Shown here in pieces: positions 55,016 to 64,000 of a stretch of DNA of 64,000 nucleotides. The DNA comes from Neoceratodus forsteri. Taxonomy: Eukaryota > Chordata > Ceratodontiformes > Ceratodontidae. The stretch spans positions 1,090,575,001 through 1,090,639,000 of the forward strand of contig CM057453.1 in assembly GCA_016271365.2 (NCBI GenBank). The letters run 5' to 3'. Below the pieces are notes generated by a model that was not told where the DNA came from, made no database searches, and saw only the letters and a list, made by a program, of their open reading frames with translations. Positions within the stretch are counted from its first letter, which is position 1; each line of letters opens with the position of its first letter. Made by a program: the position numbers and the translations under genes.

Positions 55016-56622
55016 TGTAACCTCCCCCAACCGGCCCCCCCTTGTTCAACTAGCAGGGCTGCTCCTCTCACACATGGCACCAACGAGAGGAATGGGGGTT
55101 GTCACTATGGACAGTTCTGCTTACCAATACTTTGACTTCGGAGTCTGCCATCCTCAGACAGGCAAGCCAAGTGTGGCAACTACCTGACTCATACCTGGGG
55201 GGTTCATTTATCATGGCCTTCAACCTGGGTCCCTGGGAGAAAACATTTGCTCAGCATTATGCTAGGTTTGTACTTCTGGTCAGGTGCACCCAAGTAATCC
55301 AGACACAGTGGAAGCAATAACAGTACTGTCCAAACCAGGTTGGGATTCTAGAGTGTGGCTTTTATTCACATACACAGAGAGCAATACAAAGTGAAGATAG
55401 ACCCCCACAGGGCTACTCCCACTGGTAATGCAGATTACTGATGTACAGAGCACACATACATAGTGAACCCTCAGGTTCTGAATGGAAATTGGCACACACA
55501 GCCAGATCTGGTACAGTTTCCTTGACTAGGCACCCTCGGCCAGTACTAGGAGACTTTCCCATATTTCATGAGGAATTACTGGTGGCACCCTCGACCACCT
55601 CTGAGCACACTCAGGCTCACAGAAAATCCAAATACCATGTCTGGGTATTTTCTTCAGACACTGGCCAAATGCACTGAGAGAAAACAAAGGTGCCCAAACT
55701 GAACCCGGAGAGGTAAACATGGTTACTCCAGATGAGGGGTCTCCCAGCTTTTGCTTCCAAATTTATATTCGGCCATTCATCTGGTTAATAACACCCTTCT
55801 CAGAAACTCTTGTAGATGCTATCTTGAAATGTCTTTCACATTTAATGTACTACTTTCTCACACCTCTGAGGTGTCATGAAGTTAAAAGTTCTGTAATTGG
55901 CAATGTCTCTTCACTAGACCCCCACTTTAGCAGACACTTTTAAATCAGACACAAACTAAAAGTTCTGTACTTGGCAAGTCTCTCTCCAGACGCCATTGCA
56001 GGCAGACACTTTTAAACAGAAACAGTCTTGGTGACAGAGTCCCTTTGTCAGAGAAAAACTCACCACAGGAAGGCAGGTGCCCCAGGGCTTTTCCCACACA
56101 AAATGTCTCTGGTACTCACAGAGCAGATGAATCTAGGCAGCTTCAACACAGTTCAGGCTGGATCAGGGTATTGTCCCTGAATCCTGGAATTCCCCCCATT
56201 CCTCTGGGGATGGGGCACTGGAAAACCCTCTAGGAATGGTCTCTACCACTTCACTCACTGGTCTTCTATGTTCTTCTTCTAGGGTGAGAACAAACTACCC
56301 AACTCTATGGAGGTAGCTCTCTGTCAGAGCTAAAACTGAGGAGCTGCCCAGGCAGCAGCCTCCTTCTCACTCTCCACTCCACAGACTACTCTCTTCTGTA
56401 ACTCAACATTCTATAGCTAACTACCTACCCAGCTAGCATTCCATTGTGGCTTATGCTGCTGCGACAGTTCTAAAGTGACATCATCACTCCAGCTCAGCTG
56501 AGACTGAAAACAGAGGGGGACACTGTGAAATCCATTTAACTGGCATTTTACAAGCTGCCTCTCCCTGTCTGTCTCTGATTCTAAGTGGGATTCTAGTAAC
56601 CCATGGGAACAAGGGGGTTACA
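55016..56622 (-). repeat. Left LTR (3' LTR of the element), 1607 bp
   Basis: Begins TGTAACCTCC and ends GGGGGTTACA, giving TGTAACC/GGTTACA ends. Contains AATAAA on the minus strand at 55361-55366 and two units of a ~73-bp internal repeat (from 55883 and 55957). Confidence 0.9.
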
Positions 56623-57639
56623 CCCACCCTCGGCCAGTAAAATGACTGTCCCCAGTCATTGCCTACCCGGCACCAGACCATCCTACCCTATGTGCTACCT
56701 ACAGAGAGGGATGATCAGGCCCTCTCCTACCATGTGCCAGGCACAGGTAGGCAACACTAAGGACCCAGTTGCCATTGGTTGATGCATCAACCTCTACACT
56801 ATGATCTTACTACGGAAACCAGTGACCCTGGAAGAACTGTCTCGATCACAGCCCTAATAGACCAGCACTGCGGTCCCTATGGCCGGACAGGACCACAGCC
56901 TCTCTATCCCCGTAGCCCTCTAGGGAAAACCTGTCTAACCGAAACAAACCTACCCAAAACAGGAGAACCTCCCCCATCCCTGGACACCTGAAAACCAAAC
57001 ACCCAGGAGCTAACACTATACACAAGCATTACACTCCCACACTCCCCCACAACTACAGCTGTGGAAGGAAAAAGGTTAACACATGTTAACAACTACACAG
57101 TATATTATGAACAACACTTTAAAGCACTGAGGAACTCCAATGAGTCCCTCCAATGCTCTGCTTGTCTTCTCTTCTGTCTTCATCAGGATCCACTTGAAAG
57201 AAAAAGGCAAAAACACACCCCAAACCTGCAAAACACAGTACACAACCATAACCCTTACCATCAAAACACTGTAGAATCCCCAAAAATATTTTTTAGAAAA
57301 AGGTAAAAAAGTAGAAAACAGTAGAAAATATCAACATTATGAATAATACTCCTTTTGGGGATGGAATGCCCTAAATGTCCCAACTAGTGACAAACTGTGC
57401 CCGAAGGCAAGGTCCATGAAAGAGTCTCTCCTTGGCCGAAGCCCGGTGAAGCACAGTTCCTTGAAGTACTGTAAATCCCAAAAGGGGAGAGTTTTTGTGG
57501 ACAGTTCAACAGTCTATAGTCTGCCAGGTGTAGGATGTATATTGCAATGTCAATAAAGTAAGAAAAATCTGGATTTACCAGTCCCTTGAAGAATGAAAAA
57601 GTGAAGCAGCACCTGGATCTCCAGCCGAAGACTCTCCCT

Positions 57640-57870
57640 GGCAGTATTTTTAGGATATAGCTGGGCAGAAATCTTCCGGAAATGACAGGATGGATGTCTG
57701 GAAACTGCTGGATTGATGTCATCTCTGGCTGATATCATCTAGGAGATGGAACCTTGGAACAGGAAAGGAGCAGCTGGACTGAAGTCATCCGAAATCCCAG
57801 GCGATGAATCAGGAAACAGCTGGGTTGATGTCATCTCTGGCTGATGTCATCTAGAAGGCCAAGTGAAGGA
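57640..57870. repeat. Short tandem duplication in the LTR-element interior
   Basis: GATGTCATCTCTGGCTGAT(A/G)TCATCTAG occurs at 57714-57741 and 57826-57853, with similar flanks, as a ~112-bp unit. Confidence 0.6.
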
Positions 57871-58689
57871 ACTGGAAGGCACACTGCAAGGCTGATGAAT
57901 CTGGATGCACCTTTGGATCCTGGAATACCAGACTGGTGAAACAACGTGGGTAGGGCAATGGTTGGATGGCAGCACTGGCTACCACTGCTCTGCTTTCCAC
58001 TTGGCAGGCATGGGCACATTCACAGGATGCTGGTTACATTGAGGGTAGTACCAGAGTGGGTCAGGTGCAAGAATTATTACCCCATCTGGACACTCATAAT
58101 TCACATCATGGAAAGTCTCGTTTCCCTTTTTGTCCACAATATGTACAGTGTCTATGAACAGTGTCCTGCCCACCTTCTGAAACTTGAGTTTGTCTTGTAT
58201 CACTTTGTCTCTGACTTATTGAGTTGCATCTGGATGCAGGTCTTTCATTGTCTCTTGCACTAGCCAGGCTCTCCTGTTTTTCTCAATCTCCTCCCAGACT
58301 CTCTGAGGAAAGGTAGGAAAGGACATTCCATAGCTCTCATCTGCCTTCCTATGAACTAGTCTTTCCTCCTTACTACTCTTCATCAGTTTGTGTTCCCCGT
58401 CCGGGCTTGGGGGTGGCCAGTCCTGGTTCTACCAGTGTTGCAAACTCAAGGCTACGTAGAACTGGTCCCTGACCCCTCCTCCTTGGGGCAGGGCTGTGAA
58501 GTCACCAACTTCTTCTCCTGGTTCCTCTGATGCAAGAGCCCGAGGCTGTGGACTAGAACCTTCATTGTAAAGACACATAGCTCCCTCCTCTTCTTCCTCA
58601 CTTAGGACTTGGGCCCAGGAGTACACTGTCATCCTCACTGCCAAGACAGTCCACTCTTTACTGGGCATGGACGTAGACACCTCCCAATC

Positions 58690-59182
58690 TAGGGTCTCTC
58701 AAACCTCATCCTCTCCCATGAGGCTAGGACTAGGACCCTCTCCCCATTGATCCACTGATTCTCCCTCCACACTGTCCGTCTGTGATACAGGTGTGGAGAG
58801 ATCACGAGGACTCTGCTTTGCCAGTACATCTACATCCTCTTCCTTGTGTCACACTCTGGTGGGCCTCCCCCAACAGGTTCAGCCTGGTGCTGTGTGCTGC
58901 TACTTGCAAGATCTTGAAGCTTTGTCCACATGGGAGCCAAATGAATCTTAGGTGCACTAATTAGACCTTGCTTCTGTAAGCACCCTGAACAGTGAGGAAT
59001 CTTGAAAATGTCCCTTCCAGCCTTGAGGCACATGATGCATACTCTCAAGGGGATCAGGGAATCACAACATGAGGAGGCAAACTTCCACCATAGAAACATT
59101 TCTCTATTTCTTGCAGCTTGGTTACCTCTTCAACTATCATAGCCTGGTCATGATCCAGGTAGCGGGATGGTCCTGAAGCCAT
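58690..59182 (-). pseudogene. Gag-like leader frame of the LTR element
   Basis: An ATG at 59182 on the minus strand opens a frame of about 40 codons with an acidic, helical start, which stops; the sequence continues in a neighbouring frame (59099-58830) with two CxxC pairs about 13 residues apart, a possible zinc-binding site. Further down (58680-58429) is a Glu-rich frame. Position directly after the LTR and leader suggests gag, but the sequence matches no gag that I know. It is broken by stop codons and frameshifts. Confidence 0.4.
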
Positions 59183-60028
59183 GACTGTAGAAAAACACAC
59201 AAAAGTTCACTGTTATCACTGAGTTCACTCTACTTGGAACAGTCTCACAAAATGGACCCCCTGCTGCTGTGTTTACATTACTACCCCATCCTGTAATGGC
59301 GGCGGCAGCACTCCTGGTGCATCAACATTCTGTATCTGACTCAAGCCACTGCGCATCTGATTTACTGCATACTGATAAATTTTACTCAAACTGCACAGAC
59401 TGCACTGTTTTATATTGGCTGTCAATCACTTTTACTTGCTTAAAGTCACTAAAGCCACAGTATTTCTTGAACAGGATTGCCTGTTTGTTGCAGCCTCTCA
59501 TACAACTCACAGTCTCTCTGTTTACTCAGTAAATGACACTGTTACTGAATCCATTATACATGCTCATAGTCTAATGCTCAGAATTCTTGCTTGGGTTTGA
59601 TTATTTTATGCAGTCTTTCTTTGCAAAAACAATCACACTGCTTACACACAGATCCAGCTGGCTTTAGAAAAATTACACACTGTCTGAGCTCAGTTTTGCT
59701 GAATGGTACTCACTGTATCAGTAGCTGGTTTTTTGATGGAAATTCTTGGCCTACAGCTGATCCTGGAAGGCCTCTGGGCTGAAACAGGCTGGTGACCCTG
59801 CTGATTGTCCCCACGAACACCACGCTTTCTCCCCAGTTGATCGGAATATGGGTTAAGCCCGATTTAGTACAGAAAAGTCTGTTGTTTTAACTTTTAGAAT
59901 GTTTGTAGTCACTGTGACTATCTTCCTGGCTAGCCAGTTCGCACACTACTTGCTCTCTCCCTCTTGAACACTGGGCAGCACTCTGAAGCTGGCTTGGGGG
60001 TGGGACTGATTGCAGTCTCACCATAGAG

Positions 60029-61335
60029 GAAAGGCCTACTCGATAGCTTCCACAAACTTGAAACCTGGTTCTGCCAACATAAACTGTTACTAAACCACAA
60101 AACAACCAAAAGCATGCTTTTCTCAGCTCCTCAAAACAAAAGGAACTTTGGCCCTCTTCGAATTCTGAACCAAAAGGGGAACTCACTTGAACAAGTCTCT
60201 TCTTTCAAATATCTGGGTATTTACCTAGATGACAATCTTAATTTCTCCAACCACGTTGATCAAGTTGTCAAAACCGCTAACGTGAAACTGGGTGTCCTCT
60301 ACAGGAACAAGCACTCAGTGACACCAGTGGCCCTCAAACTAGCTGTAATCAGCACAGTATTATCATCTGTTGACTATGGCTTACCAATCTACATCACTGG
60401 ATCTGACACTGCCCTTAACAGGATACAAAAACTCATGAATAGGGCCTGTCGACTGGCACTAGCTGCTGATCGTTGGACCCACACCTGTACAATCTACTCT
60501 GATATGGGCTGGCTCCTGCTGAACCTAAGAGCCCAATACCAAACTTGCCTGATTGTAAAAAAGCGCAACTAGGCCTCATGCCAGAATCTATAAGCAGTCT
60601 CTTCAAGAAGGCTGTGCATACTAAACAAACAAGATATGCAACAAAAGGAGGCATTCAAGTCCCATTCAAGTGCACATCTCTGGTCCAAAAATCCATTACT
60701 TTTAAGGGCCCTAAATGGTTTAATGAGCTACCCGACACGCTGACAATAACCACAAAGCTGAACCTGTTCAAAACGGGGCTACAGTCCCACCTTAATAACC
60801 TAAATACCTGTAAATGGGCTAGCTTATAATCTTACTATCTCAATTTCTCTCCTGCATTATCTGCCGCCCCACCACCATGCTCCCCCCCCCTCCCATTACT
60901 TCGACTTTCAGCTATCCTACACCACCCATCTCCTTACCCTTGTCCCTTCTATATCCTGCTACTTAGACAATGCCAACCTGGCTGCTTACCTTCTTCCCCT
61001 TCCCTCCACTGTTTCACTTGGACTTATACTATTTACTTATCCCTCTACTCCCTGAATATCTCTACACCACAATCACCAGTAATGATGTTAACTCATCCCT
61101 TTTCTAGGTAGTATCCTGAACCATCACGTCCCGTGCCGCATGTGCCATTGTACTGAGGCCCTTGCTGCTTACCATGTTTTTTTCCTTTCCTTCATTGCTA
61201 TATTAATTTTATTTTGTATTGTATTGTAATCATATTTTATCTGTCTTGTCCATGACTTGGAACCTTTGAAAAAGAGTCCTTGGCTCAAAGGTATTAATCC
61301 CAACCTAATAAATAAAAATAAAAAATAAATAAAAA
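60029..61335 (+). mobile_element. L2-clade LINE (element g), inside the LTR element
   Basis: 5'-truncated after the RT catalytic box. Frames: LETWFCQHKLLLNHKTTKSM (60050-60110), SFKYLGIYLDDNLNFSNHVD (60205-60260), VDYGLPIYITGS and, in the next frame, ITFKGPKWFNELPDTL (60700-60745). One frameshift near 60550. The 3' UTR ends with an ACCTTTGA/TCAAAGGT hairpin (61262-61292) and AATAAATAAAAATAAAAAAT. It inserted in the opposite orientation to its LTR host. Confidence 0.85.
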
Positions 61336-61870
61336 ATCACTCGACCTCATGCAAATGAGCCTCTCTCTCACTCTCTTCTCGTGTGCTTCTCCTCCATGGT
61401 GATCATCGAGCAGGCAAAATTTAAACTGAAAAACAACTTTTTTCTTTTCAACTGTAACTCCATGGCAGGAGCACCATTTTGAACCATTTCTCATGGCTAT
61501 TTCTCTAGTGACTCCCCAAGTTCATACAGCAAGCATTTGAAACTTTCAGGGTACAAATGTCTCTTTGTTTCCCACAGTTCACAATACTTTTTCCTGTCAC
61601 AACTTGAAAATTAAAGCTGGCAAATGTTCTTTTTGATGCAGGACAAGGGGCACACATAATCTGGCTTTACAGCTCCTTGGTAAATGTTGACACAATCACA
61701 GCAGCACATGAACAGCAGGCACACAGCAGCACATATGGACGGCACTACTATGGCAAATCCCTTATGCACAAAGCTTCTGATTTTGGGCTACCAACTGCCA
61801 GACAGACAGAACGCTGACCACAACCTGAGCAAACATCTCTTGTTTTCTCCCAAAACTCCAAACATATCCT

Positions 61871-61884
61871 CAGCGGTGCCTCCA
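61871..61884 (-). other. Primer-binding site, tRNA-Thr type
   Basis: CAGCGGTGCCTCCA on the plus strand equals the 3' end (including CCA) of vertebrate tRNA-Thr(AGU) as I recall it. On the element's own strand it is the complement and lies 3 nt from the LTR, as expected for the minus-strand primer. Confidence 0.75.
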
Positions 61885-61887
61885 TTT

Positions 61888-63560
61888 TGTAACCTCCCCA
61901 ACCGGCCCCCTTGTTCAAATAGCAGGGCTGCTCCTCTCACACATGGCACCAATGAGAGGAATGGGGGTTATCACTATGAACAGTTCTGTTTACTAATACT
62001 TCGACTTCGGAGCCTGCCATCCTCAGACAGACAAACCAAGTGTGGCAACTACCTGGCTTACACCTGGGGGAACCGTTTATCATGGCCACCAACCTGGGTC
62101 CCTGGGAGAAAATGTTTGCTCAGCATTATGCTAGGTTTGTACTTCTGGTCAGGGGCACCCAAATAAATCCAGACACAGTGGAAGCAATAACAGTACTGTC
62201 CAAACCAGGTTGGGATTCTAGGGTGTGGCTTTTATTCACATACACAGAGAGTAATACAAAGTGAAGATGGACCCCCACAGGGCCACTCCCACTGGTAATG
62301 CAGATTACTGAGGTACAGAGCACACCCACACAGTGAACCCTCAGGTTCTGAATGGAAATTGGCACACACAGCCAGATCTGGTACACTTCCCTTGACTAGG
62401 CATCCTCACCAGTACTAGGAGACTTTCCCATATTTCATGAGGAATTACTGGTGGCACCCTCAACCACCTCTGAGCACACTCAGACTCACAGAAAATCCAA
62501 ATCCTACATCTAGGTATTTTCTTCAGACACTGGCCAAATGCACTGAGAGAAAACAAAGCTGCCCAAACTGAACCCGGAGAGGTAAACATGGTTACTCCAG
62601 ATGAGGGGTCTCCCAGCTTTTGCTTCCAAATTTATACTCGGCCATTCATCTGGTTAATAACACCTTTCTCAGAAACTCTTGTAGATGCTATCTTGAAATG
62701 TCTTTCACAATTAACATACTACTTTCTCACACCTCTGAGGTGTCATGAAGTTAAAAGTTCTGTAATTGGCGATGTCTCTTCACTAGACCCCCACTTTAGC
62801 AGACACTTTTAATTCAGACACGAACTAAAAGTTCTGTGCTTGGCAAGTTTCTCTCCGGACCCCATAGTAGGCAGACACTTTTGAAAAGAAACACAAACTA
62901 AAAGTTCTGTATTTGGCAAGTCTCTCTCTGGACCCCACAGTAGGCAGACACTTTTAAACAGAAACAGTCTTGGTGACAGAGTCCCTTTGTCAGAGAAAAA
63001 CTCACCACAGGAACGCAGGTGCCCCAGGGCTTTTCCCACACAAAATGCCTTGTGTACTCACAGAGCAGATGAATCTAGGCAGCTTCAACACAGTCCAGGC
63101 TGGATCAGAGGATTGCCCCAGAATCCTGGAATTCCCCCCACCCCTCTGGGGATGGAGCATTGAAAAACCCTCTAGGAATGGTATCTACCACTTCACTCAC
63201 TGGTCTTCTATGTTCTTCTTCTATGATGAGAACAAACTACCCAAATCTACAGAGGTAGCTCTCTGTCAGAGCTAAAACTGAGGAGCTGCATGGGTAGCAA
63301 CCTCCTCCTCACTCTCCACTCCACAGACTACTCTCTACTCTAACTCAACATTCTACAGCTATCTCCCCAGCTAGCATTCCATTGTGGCTTATGCTGCTGT
63401 GACAATTCTAAAGTGACATCATCACTCCAGCTCAGCTGAGGCTGAAAACAGAGTGGGACACTGTGAAATCCATTTAACTGGCATTTCACAAGCTGCCTCT
63501 CCCTGCCTGGCACTGATTCTAAGTGGGCTTCTAGTAACCCCTGGGAACAAGGGGGTTACA
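61888..63560 (-). repeat. Right LTR (5' LTR of the element), 1673 bp
   Basis: Same TGTAACC/GGTTACA ends as the left LTR. AATAAA on minus at 62231-62236. It has three units of the ~73-bp internal repeat (from 62753, 62827, 62900) against two in the left LTR, which explains most of the 66-bp length difference. Confidence 0.9.
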
Positions 63561-63780
63561 TTAGCATTCAGAAACTTCAGGAGAAGTGGAGAAAAACTTA
63601 TAGCACAATCACAAATGGATGAGAAACATGGGCATGGACACAAACAACCAGTGTCCCCAGTGCTTCATCCTCTGAGATGAACAGGCACACTTTACAAAGT
63701 AGTAGTACTTAACTGTACTGTAACAGCCCTGACTTAGTGTCTGAATGCTGTAAATGAAATGAAGAACAAGGATACTGTCA
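63561..63780 (+). repeat. 220-bp satellite, unit 1
   Basis: From TTAGCATTCAGAAAC to GATACTGTCA. Tandem with unit 2. Confidence 0.9.
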
Positions 63781-64000
63781 TTAGCATTCAGGAACCTCAG
63801 GAGAAGTGGAGAAAAACTTATAGTACAATCATAAATGGATGAGAAAACATGGGCATGGACACAAACAACCAATGTCCTCAGAGCTTCATCCTCAAAGATG
63901 AACAGGCACACTTTACAAAGTAGTAATACTTAACTGCACTGTTACAGCCCTGACTTAGTCTCTGACTGCCGTAAAGGAAACAAAAATCAAGTATACTGTT
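63781..64000 (+). repeat. 220-bp satellite, unit 2 (reaches the window end)
   Basis: Second unit with the same start TTAGCATTCAGGAAC. The array probably continues beyond the window. Confidence 0.9.

Larger units (their letters stand above)
55016..63560 (-). mobile_element. LTR retroelement, full-length but decayed
   Basis: 8.5 kb with direct LTRs at 55016-56622 and 61888-63560 and TTAG target duplications (55012-55015, 63561-63564). Orientation is minus: the primer-binding site lies at 61871-61884, next to the right-hand LTR. The interior (5.3 kb, about 4.0 kb without the LINE at 60029-61335) has only a short gag-like frame; I recognise no protease, RT, RNase H or integrase. It is therefore either a non-autonomous element or one whose pol is too degraded or deleted. 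Divergence between the LTRs shows it is not recent. Confidence 0.85.

Noticed and set aside
57979..58203. Env- or accessory-like frame in the LTR element (minus)
   Set aside because: 74 codons without a recognisable signal peptide, membrane segment or motif; retained only as an unassigned interior.

Overview
This window reads as intergenic DNA from a large, repeat-rich vertebrate genome, most likely an amphibian. The evidence is the mix of elements: CR1 LINEs with an 8-bp TTTCTATG-type tail, L2-clade LINEs with AAATAAAT-type tails, L1/Tx1-like LINEs, and SINEs with either a 5S rRNA or a tRNA head whose central region resembles, from memory, SINEs of fish, sharks and lobe-finned fish. The CR1 3' ends recall repeats common in caecilians, but that is an impression and not a placement. 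I found no host exon that I could support; almost every recognisable coding fragment belongs to a decayed mobile element.

Layout. 1-2.4 kb: palindromic repeats and a tandem tRNA-derived SINE pair. 2.7-8.0 kb: CR1, L2-like and L1-like LINE pieces nested in one another. 8.4-10.1 kb: a 1.7-kb foldback element built from mirrored tandem repeats. 10.1-13.8 kb: an L2-like LINE split by a CR1. 14-16 kb: AT-rich palindromic MITEs. 16.2-19.9 kb: a nearly complete but inactivated 3.7-kb DNA transposon with ~140-bp terminal inverted repeats, encoding a protein family I recognise only as a widespread uncharacterised metazoan family. 21.1-28.1 kb: an L1-like LINE carrying at least four later insertions plus one unidentified GC-rich block. 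28.4-34.6 kb: a CR1, a SINE, microsatellites and mostly featureless DNA. 34.6-38.6 kb: an L1-like LINE on the minus strand. 38.9-42.6 kb: an L2-clade LINE with another L2-clade LINE inside its 3' UTR, bounded by a 79-bp target-site duplication. 43.2-46.2 kb: a piggyBac-like and a mariner-like MITE, a local duplication and a SINE. 47.9-49.0 kb: a BED-finger remnant and a 5S-derived SINE. 51 kb: an inverted pair of Penelope-like termini with a hammerhead-like motif. 53-54.3 kb: CR1 fragments. 54.8-64.0 kb: a 220-bp satellite interrupted by an 8.5-kb LTR retroelement on the minus strand (1.6-kb LTRs, tRNA-Thr primer site), itself carrying an L2-clade LINE.

How the parts relate. Nesting gives a relative chronology: L1-like elements are generally hosts, L2-clade and CR1 elements are guests, and the LTR element is older than its LINE guest but younger than the satellite. 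The SINE at 46 kb shares its 3' end with the L2-clade LINEs, which suggests it used their machinery. The strongest candidate for something undescribed is the 16.2-19.9 kb transposon.
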